Below are positions 42,369-51,245 of a stretch of DNA of 64,000 nucleotides, piece after piece. Source of the stretch: Pseudomonadota bacterium (GTDB lineage: Bacteria > Pseudomonadota > Alphaproteobacteria > Caulobacterales > Caulobacteraceae); contig JAFECT010000003.1 of the NCBI GenBank assembly GCA_018241995.1, forward strand, positions 124,001-188,000. The letters are read 5' to 3'. A program made the translations under genes and the position numbers. How positions within the stretch are numbered: position 1 is the first letter of the stretch; each line of letters opens with the position of its first letter. Under the pieces are notes generated by a model. It was not told where the DNA came from and made no database searches. It saw only the letters and a program-made list of their open reading frames with translations.

Positions 42369-43103
42369 ATGGACGCCACATTCACTTCATATTCTCTGCT
42401 CGAGGGTCTGGGCGAAGGCTTCTATGCGGTCGACGCCGGCTGGCGCATGACCGTGTTCAATTCCATCGCAGCGGAGTGGTTCGGGTTCAGCGAGCAGGAG
42501 GCGCTCGGCCGTACGCTGTGGGAGCTGCTGCCCCGCGTGCTCGGTAGCGACTACGAGATTTCCTATCACCGAGTGATGGAGAGCCGGGAGGCGGAGACGT
42601 TCATCACCCGCTCCCTCACCCGGCCCGGCCGCTTCATCGAGGTGCGCGCCTTTCCGTTGGGCGACGGTCTGGGCGCCGGCTTTCGCGATGTGACCGAGCG
42701 CGTCGAGCAGGAGCGCGAACTGCGCCAGGCGCTCGCGCGCAAGAGCGAGCGGCTGAGCCTTGTCGAGCAGGCCGCCGAGGCGGCCGGACTGGGGTTCTGG
42801 AGTTTCGACCTGAAGTCCGGCGACCTCACCTGGGACGAGCGCACCCGGGAGCTTTACGGTCTGGCGCCGGGCGCGCCCGTGGACTTCGCCATCTATCGCG
42901 AACGCATGCATCCCGATGACTGGGACGCGGTGCAGGAGCGCTACGCCGAGGCGATCAACCAGCCAGGCGGCGGCGACTACGCCATCGAGCACCGCGCGTT
43001 CGGCCCCGACGGCGAGGTGCATCACCTTGTGGGCGTGGGGCGGGTGATCTGCGACCCCGACGGCGAGCCCCTCAGGGTGCTGGGCTTCACCCGCGAGAAA
43101 TAG
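42369..43103 (+). CDS. PAS-only sensor protein (two PAS domains)
   Basis: A 244-residue soluble protein with two PAS domains and no output domain. The first (about 1-115) reads LLEGLGEGFYAVDAGWRMTVFNSIAAEWFGFSEQEALGRTLWELLP, and the second (about 130-244) GLGFWSFDLKSGDLTWDERTRELYGL ... RMHPDDWDAVQERY ... GFTREK. Such proteins usually form the N-terminal part of a kinase or diguanylate cyclase. Here the stop follows the second PAS directly, and 8 bases later a convergent gene begins, so it may be a truncated kinase or a stand-alone signal adaptor. Confidence 0.85.
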   Translation: MDATFTSYSLLEGLGEGFYAVDAGWRMTVFNSIAAEWFGFSEQEALGRTLWELLPRVLGSDYEISYHRVMESREAETFITRSLTRPGRFIEVRAFPLGDGLGAGFRDVTERVEQERELRQALARKSERLSLVEQAAEAAGLGFWSFDLKSGDLTWDERTRELYGLAPGAPVDFAIYRERMHPDDWDAVQERYAEAINQPGGGDYAIEHRAFGPDGEVHHLVGVGRVICDPDGEPLRVLGFTREK

Positions 43104-43110
43104 CCGGCTT

Positions 43111-44679
43111 TCAGCCGCCCTTGGCCTTGGCCTCCGCCGCCGCCTCGTCGTTGATGCGTTCGAGCAGGTCGCGCGCGGCGCGGGCGCCGCCGGGATTGTG
43201 CGGATCGTTGGCCAGCGGCGTGATGATCGACCGCGCCTCTGCCCAGCGCTTGCGCCGCATCATGCCGTCGGCCGCCTCGAAGCGGATCTGGGCCACCTGC
43301 GGCGCGAAATCCAGGGCGGCCAGCAGGGCCTCCAGCGTATTATCCGACGGATAGGTCTGGTCGAGCATCCGCCGGCTACGGGCGTACGAGGACAGCGTCT
43401 GATAGCGGTTGGGGTCCAGCTTGAAGGCCCGCGCGATGAAGCTTTGAGAGGCCTGATAGTCGGCGCGGGTCTTATCGTAGTCCTTCTCCTGATCACCGGC
43501 GTCCAGGCGCGACTCTCCCGCCAGCGCCAACGCCTCCACGTCGTTCGGGTCCTTCGCGATCAGGCGGTCCAGGATCGCCTCGCCGGTCTTGCGGTCGCCC
43601 ATCTTGATTTCGGCGTGGGCCAGGGTGATCTGCGCCAGCCGGTCGTCGGGAAAACCCGCGGCCTTCTCGCGAACGATCTTAAGCACCGAATCCCGTTCGC
43701 TGCGCGCTACGCCGTGACGCACATGCTCGGCCTCGAGCAGCAGCGCGTCGGCCGAAGCCGGCATCGTGCTGACGGCGATCTCCGGGGTGGCGACGCTCTT
43801 GTTGTTGAAGACGGTAAAGCTCAGGCGGCCCTTCAGATAGCCGTGCAGGGCCTGGGTCAGGGCGACCATGTCCATGCCGGTCGCCTTCTGCATCGCCGTG
43901 ACCGGATCGCCGCCCTTGCCGACGTCGATCATGTAGGCGATCAGCTGGCGCGAGCGGGCCGGATCGCTCTTCAGATAGTGGGTCAGCAGCCACGACTGGG
44001 CGTAGAACATGCTCCACTGCTTTTCCGGAATCTGGTCCAGGCGCTTGCCGAGCACGTCCTGCATCGGCAGCCAGGGCAGACCATCCAGTTCGTAGACTCG
44101 CCCGGCGGAGAACTTGCCGGTTTCGATGTGGCCGCCGTCCACCGTCGTCGCGCCGTAGTATTCCGCATAGCCCTCGATCAGCCACGTCGGGAAGCCGAAC
44201 GGGAAGTTCTGCAGCATGAAGTGGTGGGTGTACTCGTGAAACAGCGTGCTCTCTTCCCAGGTGTCCTGGTTGGCGGCGCGGTGGGTCGTCTCCTTGCTGT
44301 CGCGGATGGCGATGGCCGAGATGTCGCCCGGGCTGGCGTTGTAGAGCCCCGAGATGCGCTCCGGCTCACCCGGCCACATGCGCGCCAGGCCCGCGTGATC
44401 CTTGACCAGGTAGATGGTCAGCTTGCGTGGCGGCAGGCCCTTGGGATCGAGCTGGTGCGCCGCGCGCAGCACCGCGTCGAACATTTCCAGCTGCTGCACC
44501 TGCTCGCGCAGGCGCATCTCGTCGCCGTCGCTGAAGACGATGAACTTGGGGCTCTCGGCGCGCAGCCAGCGAGCCTGGGCCGGAGCGGCGCCCAGCAGGG
44601 CGCAGACCACCGCCGCGCACGCGGCCGTCAGCAGAAGCGCCCAGCGCGGGCGTCGAGTCCAATGGGTGTTGAAACGCAC
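43111..44679 (-). CDS. DUF1570 gluzincin-like protein with TPR-like C-terminus
   Basis: A 522-residue exported protein (hydrophobic signal at about 13-37). It carries a zinc peptidase motif HEYTH (His148, Glu149, His152) and, downstream, WLIEGYAEYY, whose Glu169 or Glu173 would be the third ligand. This is the DUF1570 layout. Residues about 330-515 are helical repeats of TPR type (GEAILDRLIAKDPNDVEALALAGESRLDAGD). A periplasmic peptidase role is inferred. The GTG at 44679 is the only start that keeps the whole signal. Confidence 0.8.
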   Translation of the reverse strand: MRFNTHWTRRPRWALLLTAACAAVVCALLGAAPAQARWLRAESPKFIVFSDGDEMRLREQVQQLEMFDAVLRAAHQLDPKGLPPRKLTIYLVKDHAGLARMWPGEPERISGLYNASPGDISAIAIRDSKETTHRAANQDTWEESTLFHEYTHHFMLQNFPFGFPTWLIEGYAEYYGATTVDGGHIETGKFSAGRVYELDGLPWLPMQDVLGKRLDQIPEKQWSMFYAQSWLLTHYLKSDPARSRQLIAYMIDVGKGGDPVTAMQKATGMDMVALTQALHGYLKGRLSFTVFNNKSVATPEIAVSTMPASADALLLEAEHVRHGVARSERDSVLKIVREKAAGFPDDRLAQITLAHAEIKMGDRKTGEAILDRLIAKDPNDVEALALAGESRLDAGDQEKDYDKTRADYQASQSFIARAFKLDPNRYQTLSSYARSRRMLDQTYPSDNTLEALLAALDFAPQVAQIRFEAADGMMRRKRWAEARSIITPLANDPHNPGGARAARDLLERINDEAAAEAKAKGG

Positions 44680-44847
44680 GCGCTAGGTCCCCCGCCCGGC
44701 GCTCGCGCATCCCCCCGGAGCCCGCCGGACGGTGAAGCTTAACCTTTGGCTGTGGTTTGGGGAATATGCGCACGGGGGCAAATCGTGAGGGGTGGCGACA
44801 ACAGGCGTGATGCGCCGCGCGGCGAAGTCTGCCATCAACGCAAGGAC

Positions 44848-45420
44848 ATGGGACCGCTCGACCTCACCCACACCCTGGCGCCCGGCCGCGGCTGCGGCGA
44901 CTGCTATGTCTGCTGCGAGATCACGACCATCAACGACCCGGCCCTGCAGAAGCCGGAGGGCCAACTCTGCGTCAACTGTCATGGCGGCCTGTGCGCCGTC
45001 TACGAGCACCGCCCCAAGACCTGCCGCGATTTCCACTGCCTCTACCGCCACCTCGGCGACCTGCCCGAAGCTATGCGCCCTGATCGTTGCGGGGTGATGT
45101 TCAGCACCCGACGCGAGACCAATCCGGAGTCGCCGTTCTCGCGCATCTACATCGGGGGCTACGCCACGGGGGACACGGCCGCGTACGAAACGCCGGAGGT
45201 GCAGGCCGCGATCAGATGGCTCTCCGAGCAGACGCCCCTGCCGATCTGGCTGGCGTTCGGCAAGGTGAAGCGCCTGGTCAGCCCCGACCGCGAGCTGGCT
45301 GAGGCCATCGTCCAGCCCTCGCCTCACCACTCTCCGGACCTGAAGGCGCGCGCGGCCGCCTGGGCCAAGCGCTACGACCGCTGGGTCTATATGTACGACA
45401 CCGTCGCCGGGGTGCGCTGA
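44848..45420 (+). CDS. YkgJ-family cysteine-cluster protein
   Basis: A 190-residue protein with eight to nine cysteines in its first half: GRGCGDCYVCCEIT, CVNCHGGLC and KTCRDFHC. This is the YkgJ (putative zinc- or iron-binding cluster) pattern. No catalytic role is known. The ATG at 44848 was taken because it directly precedes the conserved start; upstream in-frame codons are mostly charged and non-conserved-looking. It is divergent from the DUF1570 gene. Confidence 0.8.
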   Translation: MGPLDLTHTLAPGRGCGDCYVCCEITTINDPALQKPEGQLCVNCHGGLCAVYEHRPKTCRDFHCLYRHLGDLPEAMRPDRCGVMFSTRRETNPESPFSRIYIGGYATGDTAAYETPEVQAAIRWLSEQTPLPIWLAFGKVKRLVSPDRELAEAIVQPSPHHSPDLKARAAAWAKRYDRWVYMYDTVAGVR

Positions 45421-45424
45421 GGCG

Positions 45425-46435
45425 TCAGGGCGTCGGCGGATCGTTCTCGTCTTCCAGGGCGCAGAAGATGGGCCGGCTCAGCCACTGGCGAATCCAGGCG
45501 AAGCCCGGCACGGCGCGCTCGAACACGTCCAGCGGCTCGCCCTCGACGTAGTCCTTGGCCAGCATGCGCCAGTCCCCGGCGCCGTCCGGCCCGGGCCCGT
45601 CCACGCTGGAGGCCCAGATGCGGTAGGCGCGCGGGGCGCCTGAGAAGCGGCTGACGCCCAGGCGCATGCCCTTCAGGTCACGCCGCCCCGAGACCAGCGC
45701 GCCGCCGGGAACGGGCTTGGCCACCGGCATCAGCATGGCGTTCCTGATCTGGCCGGTCTCGGCCTCGCGCCCGACGCTGAACAGCACGCCGTGGGCGGCG
45801 TTGGCCTCGTAAACCAGGCCCTCGACCACGCGCTCGTCCTTGCCCGACCCCGCGCCGATGGTGCGGAACCGGCCTGGGCCGTCGCCGCCGGGCGCGAGCG
45901 TCAGCGTCATGTGCGAGACGATCAGCATCGGCTTGGCCAGTACCCGCAGATAGGTGCGGAAGATCAGATATTCGCCGGCCAGCTCGCCCAGCAGCGCTTG
46001 ACGCTCGCGTGCCACCCCGTCGTAGATTCCGCCCCAAAGATCGTCGGCCGGCGCGTGCGGAGTGGGTGAGCCAGGGGCCTTGGCGCCGGGCTGGTGGCGC
46101 GCGCGCTCCACGGCGCGAGCCTCCAGCCCGGCGATCTCGGCTGGAGTGAAGCCTTGGATCAGGTGCTCGGCGATCAGGCCGAGCGTCTCGACCTCGGCCG
46201 GCCACAGCTCGACGTTCGGCTTGGCGATCAGCATGTCGAGCCGGCCGCCGTCCAGCGGGGTGAAGCTGACGCCTTTGGCCCTCAGCGCATCCTCGGCGTC
46301 GCGATAGGCGCGCTTGTAGCGGCCCTTGGCCGAGCCGCCGCCGCGCTCGCGCCGGTCGACGGCCTCCCGCACCAGCCAGCACAGGGCGCGATGGCGGCTG
46401 ACGCCGGTCTCGGCGAACACCGAACAGTCGAACAT
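45425..46435 (-). CDS. Conserved hypothetical protein, 336 aa
   Basis: A soluble protein of unrecognised family. It contains an N-terminal basic/helical part (RHRALCWLVREAVDRRERGGGSAKGRYKRAYRDAEDALRAKG) and a C-terminal part with DWRMLAKDYVEGEPLDVFERAVPGFAWIRQWLSRPIF. No signal peptide, membrane segment or known catalytic motif was seen. Codon use is like that of its neighbours. It is convergent with the YkgJ gene. A small inverted repeat of ATTCCG units lies upstream. Confidence 0.65.
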   Translation of the reverse strand: MFDCSVFAETGVSRHRALCWLVREAVDRRERGGGSAKGRYKRAYRDAEDALRAKGVSFTPLDGGRLDMLIAKPNVELWPAEVETLGLIAEHLIQGFTPAEIAGLEARAVERARHQPGAKAPGSPTPHAPADDLWGGIYDGVARERQALLGELAGEYLIFRTYLRVLAKPMLIVSHMTLTLAPGGDGPGRFRTIGAGSGKDERVVEGLVYEANAAHGVLFSVGREAETGQIRNAMLMPVAKPVPGGALVSGRRDLKGMRLGVSRFSGAPRAYRIWASSVDGPGPDGAGDWRMLAKDYVEGEPLDVFERAVPGFAWIRQWLSRPIFCALEDENDPPTP

Positions 46436-46477
46436 CTGCCCCCCGACGCACCTTCCGCGTCGAGACTATCGCGATCC

Positions 46478-46496
46478 ATTCCGGAAAGAACGGAAT
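46478..46496. promoter_or_regulatory. ATTCCG inverted repeat in a divergent promoter
   Basis: ATTCCG (46478-46483) and CGGAAT (46491-46496) form a perfect inverted repeat with a 7-base spacer. ATTCCG occurs again at 46497-46502 and within ACATTCCGG near 46530. All lie in the 192-base gap between the 336-aa hypothetical gene and the membrane protein gene. It is a possible operator. Confidence 0.3.
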
Positions 46497-46627
46497 ATTC
46501 CGCGATGGGCCGCTGCGGTTGCATCGGCGGGAACATTCCGGAGCCAATGGGAAGCCGTAAGCGCTTGAAACGGCTCACCGAGGGGCGCACGCCAGCGACG
46601 CTGCTCCTGTGAGGGGAGGGCGCGCAA

Positions 46628-47509
46628 ATGACCGACAGACCAAACCCGAAGACCCGCCCGCCGAACGCTCCACCGCCCCCTGCGCCATTGCTGGACGCCA
46701 TCGTCGCGGCCGAGACCTCCGAGCACTTCATTGAACCCGCCAAGGACTGCTTCCGCCTCATCGGCCGAGCTGTGCTGGTGTTGCTGGCCGGCGCCCTGGC
46801 GCTGGATCTGGCCGCAGGCCTGGCGCGGGTCGGGGGGGTGAGCCTGCCGTTGTCGAGCCTGACGCCGCTCGGCTGGGGCGCGGGCGCCGCGGCGCTTGTC
46901 GGCTTCGCGGCCGTGGTGACCGCGACCTCGATGCTGGGATCGATCCAGGTGCGCTGGATCTTCGAGCACGCCCACCTGCACAAGGGTCACTTCTACGCTC
47001 TGAAATTGGCCCGCCAGCGCGAGGCGACCGCAGCCTTGCACTCGCTGGATCCCGCCGTGGCTGTGCCCGCCGTCGCCGCCCTGATCGACCTGCGGCGCGA
47101 GACCGGCATGCTCGACCGCCAGCTGGCCATCGAAACCCTGATGCTGGGTCGCCGCTGGCGCGACCTGACCTGGTTTCCGCGGGCGGGCGCCGCGGCGGGC
47201 ATTGCCGGCGCCTGCGCGTGGGTCGCCTTGGCTGGCCCGCTCGACACGTACCGGCTGGCCGCGCCCGTTGGACTGTTGACCTTGAGCCTCGTCGCCTGGA
47301 TCGCCGTCGGCCTGTGGGCCGGCGAGCGGGTGGCCCGGGTGCGCGAGGTTCTGGCGACCATGCCGCCGGACCTGTCGCGCGAGTTCGACCCCAGCCCGCA
47401 CCTGAAGGCCACGGTCGAGCGCCTCCTGGTGCGCATCAACCACCACTTCGACCGGCTGAAGGGCGTGCAGACCCAGGCGCCCGACACGGTCGAGGAAGAG
47501 GCGGCTTAA
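46628..47509 (+). CDS. Hypothetical multi-pass membrane protein
   Basis: A 293-residue protein with a proline-rich N-terminus and about four membrane segments (near residues 45-65, 77-102, 182-205 and 212-232). A cytoplasmic loop between segments 2 and 3 and a C-terminal helical tail (DLSREFDPSPHLKATVERLLVRINHHFDRLKG) complete it. No family recognised; the overall shape is somewhat like a MotA/ExbB-type topology, but the signature residues are absent. GGGGAGG lies before the ATG. Its last four bases overlap convergent solA. Confidence 0.65.
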   Translation: MTDRPNPKTRPPNAPPPPAPLLDAIVAAETSEHFIEPAKDCFRLIGRAVLVLLAGALALDLAAGLARVGGVSLPLSSLTPLGWGAGAAALVGFAAVVTATSMLGSIQVRWIFEHAHLHKGHFYALKLARQREATAALHSLDPAVAVPAVAALIDLRRETGMLDRQLAIETLMLGRRWRDLTWFPRAGAAAGIAGACAWVALAGPLDTYRLAAPVGLLTLSLVAWIAVGLWAGERVARVREVLATMPPDLSREFDPSPHLKATVERLLVRINHHFDRLKGVQTQAPDTVEEEAA

Positions 47510-48633
47510 GGCGCGAACCGGCTGAGAGCGAACATCGACAGGTCTAGCGGCGGCGCTTCGCCCAGGGTCATCGCGGCCGCTGCTTCGCCCAGCGCCGGCG
47601 CGAACTTGAAACCGTGCCCGGAGAGGCCCGCCAGCACCGTGATCCTGCGGTCCGACGGCAGGCGGTCGAGGATGAAGTCCTGGTCGCGCGACATGGGGTA
47701 GAGGCAGGTCTGCGACTTCACCACCGGCCCCAGGTCTTTGAACCAGCGCGCAGCCATGGCCCTCAGCCGCGCCTCGTCCTCGGCATGAACGGCGCGGTCG
47801 ACCTCTTCCGGCGAGGTCTGGGCGACGCCCTCGATATGCTCGCCGATCTTCACGCCGGTCCCGCCCCAGTTGGGCAGGCCGTAGACCGCCAGGCCCTGCT
47901 CGTCCTCGATGTAGAACGGGCGGAAACCGGCGGCGGGCGTGCGGGCGCGCTCAGGGTCTGCGAACCAGTGGATGGTGCGGCGTTCCACGCTGAGCAGCGG
48001 CGCGAGTTCGGGCAGCAGGCCCGCTGTCCAGCCGCCCGCGCAGACCACTGCTCGACGGGCTCGCACGCCGCCCGCGTCGGCCTCGATCTCGACGCCGTCC
48101 TCGGTGGGCCGCACGGCCAGCACCCGCCGGTCGGTCACGATCTCGGCGCCCAGCGCCTGCGCCTCGCCCAGCAGGGTCTCGATGGCGCGCTCGGCGTACA
48201 GGAAGCCCGCGCCCGGCTCCAGGATGCAGCGCCAGTCACCCGGAACCTCAAAGCCGAGGCCGGACCGCGCGCCAGGCGCCAACTTGCTAAGGCCCAGACC
48301 GTGCAACTGACCCGCACGCCAGGTCTCGGCCAGGAATGGGCTGGAGTGCGGTCCGGCGTAGACGAGGCCGGTCTCCTCATAGAGCCTTGCGCCGGTCCGG
48401 GCCTCGATCTCGCGCCACAGCTGCTTGGCCCGCGCGGCGAGGGGCGAGTAGCCCGCGCCCTCGCCGTAGGCGACGCGCAGCATCCGGGTCTCGCCGTGCG
48501 AGGCCCCGTGGTCATGCGGCGGGACGAAGCGGTCGAGGCCGATAGCGGAAACGCCCGCTCGCGCCAGGGCGTGCAAACTCGCCGCTCCGGCCGCGCCCAG
48601 TCCGACTACCGCGACGTCGAAATCCTGGGCCAT
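47506..48633 (-). CDS. solA: N-methyl-L-tryptophan oxidase / sarcosine-oxidase-family flavoenzyme
   Basis: A 375-residue FAD enzyme that oxidises N-methyl amino acids. The N-terminal dinucleotide fold is DVAVVGLGAAGAASLHALARAG. The cysteine for covalent flavin attachment is conserved in SQTCLYPMSRDQDFILD, and the C-terminus has GLSGHGFKFAPALGEA. The monomeric sarcosine-oxidase/MTOX family is certain; the precise substrate is not, so the name SolA is by best resemblance. Confidence 0.8.
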   Translation of the reverse strand: MAQDFDVAVVGLGAAGAASLHALARAGVSAIGLDRFVPPHDHGASHGETRMLRVAYGEGAGYSPLAARAKQLWREIEARTGARLYEETGLVYAGPHSSPFLAETWRAGQLHGLGLSKLAPGARSGLGFEVPGDWRCILEPGAGFLYAERAIETLLGEAQALGAEIVTDRRVLAVRPTEDGVEIEADAGGVRARRAVVCAGGWTAGLLPELAPLLSVERRTIHWFADPERARTPAAGFRPFYIEDEQGLAVYGLPNWGGTGVKIGEHIEGVAQTSPEEVDRAVHAEDEARLRAMAARWFKDLGPVVKSQTCLYPMSRDQDFILDRLPSDRRITVLAGLSGHGFKFAPALGEAAAAMTLGEAPPLDLSMFALSRFAP

Positions 48634-48636
48634 GGG

Positions 48637-49014
48637 TCAGGCAGGATCCTGCTCGAAGCCTTCGCAAGCCAAGGTCAACCGTTCGACCAGCTTGGTGTCG
48701 GCCAGGGCGCCGACGCCCGTCGCGAAGACCAGGTCAACAGGGCGCGTCTTGGCCAGGCGCCAGGTCATGGCCGCGCCGCCCGCCTCATCGCGCAGCACAA
48801 TCGAGACCTCGCGCGGCTCCGGCGCCGCCATCCATGCCTCGACCGTTGAGGCTGGCGAGAGCGCGCCCTTGGTGAGCTCGACCCGCGCGGCCGATCCCCC
48901 GCCGGGTTTTTCGATGCCGGAGGCGCTCTGGAACGCGCCCTGCACGGCGCCCTCGAAGCTCAGTTCGAAGTCGAACTTCACCTCAGGCCAAACCGCCGTG
49001 TCATCGTGCGCCAT
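48637..49014 (-). CDS. Lone phage tail-tube (gp19-like) fold protein
   Basis: A 125-residue protein whose motif order resembles T4-like tail tube/Hcp-type proteins: FDFELSFEGAVQGAFQSASGIE near the start, LTKGALSPASTVEAWM, the strand REVSIVLRDEAGGAAMTWRL, then LVERLTLACEGFE near the end. No other tail, sheath, baseplate or T6SS gene is near. It may therefore be a domesticated remnant or a repurposed fold. It lies three bases upstream of solA on the same strand. A structural comparison would decide. Confidence 0.5.
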   Translation of the reverse strand: MAHDDTAVWPEVKFDFELSFEGAVQGAFQSASGIEKPGGGSAARVELTKGALSPASTVEAWMAAPEPREVSIVLRDEAGGAAMTWRLAKTRPVDLVFATGVGALADTKLVERLTLACEGFEQDPA

Positions 49015-49107
49015 GCCCGCCTCCCGAGTCGGCGGGACTATCCCATCACGGGCTGGCGTGCGGCAAATCCGGCGCTAGGGTGTCGAGATTGTTCCGGGGG
49101 ACTTGAG

Positions 49108-51234
49108 ATGACCATCCGCAGCCTGTTGGCGGGCGCCGCGCTCGCCGCCCTGACGTTCGGCGCGTCCCAGGCGCTGGCCGCCGACGCCGCGCCCACCAAG
49201 GCCGTGATCACCCACGAGACGCTGTGGATGATGAAGCGGGTCGGCTCGCCGGTGGTAAGCCCGGACGGGAAGTGGGTGGTCTATGCGGTCACCGAGCCCA
49301 GCTACGAGACCGACAAGGCGGTCTCCGACCTGTGGATCATGCCCGCCGACGGCTCCGCGCCCGCGCGGCGGCTGACCCACACGAAGGCCGCGGAGGGCGA
49401 TCCCGCATGGTCGCCGGACAGCCGCGCCATCGCCTTCACCGCCAAGCGCGAGGGCGACGAGGCGGCGCAGGTCTATGTGCTGGACCTGTCGGGCGGCGGC
49501 GAGGCCCAGCCGGTGACCGCTGTCTCCACCGGCGCGACCCATCCGCAGTGGCGCCCCGACGGCAAGGCCATCCTGTTCGAGAGCTCAGTCTATCCCGGCG
49601 CGACCACGGATGAGGCCAACAAGAAGATCGCGGCCGAGCGCAAGGCGCGGAAATATAACGTCCGCACCTATGAGCACTTCCCCATCCGGTATTGGAACGA
49701 ATGGCTGGACGACCGCCAGCCCACCCTGATGGTGCAGCCGCTGCAGGCGGGCGCCTCGGCCCACGACATTCTGTCCGGCACGAAACTGGCGCGGACAGAA
49801 GGCTTCTCGGGCCAGGAAGGCGAGACCTCGGTATCGCTTTCGCCGGTCTGGAGCCCTGACGGCAAGGAGGTGGTGTTCATCGCCACCACCGAGCGCTGGA
49901 ACGCTGCCGGCGGTCACGTGGGCTACCGGCTCTACCGCATGCCCGCCGACGGCTCGGTGGAACCGATCCCGGCCGCGGAGGCGAAGGGCGAATACGACGC
50001 CCCGACCTTCAGCCCTGACGGCCGCTCCCTCTACTTCACCTATGCGCCGCAGGACGGGGAGGTCTATCACCTGGGGCGGCTCAACCGGATCGCCTGGACG
50101 GCGCCGGGCACGACCCTGCCGACGCCCAGCCTGATCACGCGCGACTTCGACCGCGAGACGCCGCGCTTCGCCATGACCCCGGACAGCAAGGCGATCTATC
50201 TGCTGGTCCCAGACGCCGGGAAGGAGGGCCTGTGGCGCGTGCCGGCCGAGGGCGGCAAGCCCACGGCCGTTATCGAGCCCGCGGTCGGCGGCTACACCGC
50301 CCTGCAGATTCCAGCCAAGGCCGCCAAGGCCGAGCTGATCGGGTCCTGGGGCAGCTCGGTGAACCCGTCGGAGATCGTGCGCATCGATCCTGTCGCCAAG
50401 CGCCACGAGAACCTGACCCGCATCAACAGCGAGCTGGCCTCCACCATCGACTGGCAGGCGCCGCGGCATTTCTGGTTCGACAGCGCCAAGGGCCGGCACA
50501 TCCACAACATGATCGTGCTGCCGCCGCGCTTCGACCCGGCCAAGAAGTATCCACTCTTGGTGTTCATCCACGGCGGGGCGGCCAGCAACAACCCGGATCA
50601 GATCGGCCTGCGCTGGAACTACCACCTGCTCGCCGCGGCCGGGTACGTGATCCTGATGACCGACTACACGGGCTCGACCAGCTTCGGCGAGAAGTTCGCC
50701 CAGGCCATCAAGCTCGACCCGCTGAAGACGCCCGGCGAGGAGATCGATCAGGCGGTGGACGAGGCGATCAAGCGCTACCCCTTCATCGACGGGAAGCGCA
50801 TGTGCGCGGCCGGCGCCAGCTACGGCGGGCACCTGGTCAACTGGATCGAAGCCACGTCCACCCGCTATCGCTGCCTGGTCAGCCACGCGGGCGAGGTCGA
50901 CCTGCAGACCCAGTGGGGCGAAAGCGACGGCATCTACGGCCGCGAGCAGACCAACGGCGGCCCGCCCTGGGGCGACAGCAAGATCTGGCGCGAGCAGAGC
51001 CCCATCGCCCACGCCGCCAACTGGAAGACCCCCATGCTGCTGTCGATCGGCGAGCGCGATTATCGCGTGCCCTTGGGCAATACGCTGGAGAACTGGGCGG
51101 TGCTGCAGCACCAGCACGTCCCGAGCCGCCTCCTGGTCTGGCCCGACGCCTGGCACTGGATCACCAAGCCCGAAGACAGCCGCCACTTCTACGCCGAGGT
51201 GGACGCCTGGCTGGCGAAGTACCTGAAGAACTGA
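49108..51234 (+). CDS. S9-family prolyl oligopeptidase-type serine peptidase
   Basis: A 708-residue secreted peptidase (signal peptide about 1-24). The N-terminal part is a beta-propeller with TolB-like WSPDGK repeats (VSPDGKWVVYAV, WSPDSRAIAFT, WRPDGKAILF, WSPDGKEVVFI). The C-terminal alpha/beta-hydrolase has GASYGGH with Ser571, Asp651 in ERDYRVP and His683 in DAWHWI. It resembles acylaminoacyl-peptidase/DPP-like enzymes. The ATG at 49108 was chosen so that the signal peptide is N-terminal. The VIT gene follows 11 bases later. Confidence 0.92.
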   Translation: MTIRSLLAGAALAALTFGASQALAADAAPTKAVITHETLWMMKRVGSPVVSPDGKWVVYAVTEPSYETDKAVSDLWIMPADGSAPARRLTHTKAAEGDPAWSPDSRAIAFTAKREGDEAAQVYVLDLSGGGEAQPVTAVSTGATHPQWRPDGKAILFESSVYPGATTDEANKKIAAERKARKYNVRTYEHFPIRYWNEWLDDRQPTLMVQPLQAGASAHDILSGTKLARTEGFSGQEGETSVSLSPVWSPDGKEVVFIATTERWNAAGGHVGYRLYRMPADGSVEPIPAAEAKGEYDAPTFSPDGRSLYFTYAPQDGEVYHLGRLNRIAWTAPGTTLPTPSLITRDFDRETPRFAMTPDSKAIYLLVPDAGKEGLWRVPAEGGKPTAVIEPAVGGYTALQIPAKAAKAELIGSWGSSVNPSEIVRIDPVAKRHENLTRINSELASTIDWQAPRHFWFDSAKGRHIHNMIVLPPRFDPAKKYPLLVFIHGGAASNNPDQIGLRWNYHLLAAAGYVILMTDYTGSTSFGEKFAQAIKLDPLKTPGEEIDQAVDEAIKRYPFIDGKRMCAAGASYGGHLVNWIEATSTRYRCLVSHAGEVDLQTQWGESDGIYGREQTNGGPPWGDSKIWREQSPIAHAANWKTPMLLSIGERDYRVPLGNTLENWAVLQHQHVPSRLLVWPDAWHWITKPEDSRHFYAEVDAWLAKYLKN

Positions 51235-51245
51235 GGAGGCCGTCA

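Noticed and set aside
42136..42450. A 104-codon plus-strand frame before the PAS gene
   Set aside because: It overlaps the PAS start in another frame, has no recognisable motif and no good ribosome-binding site.
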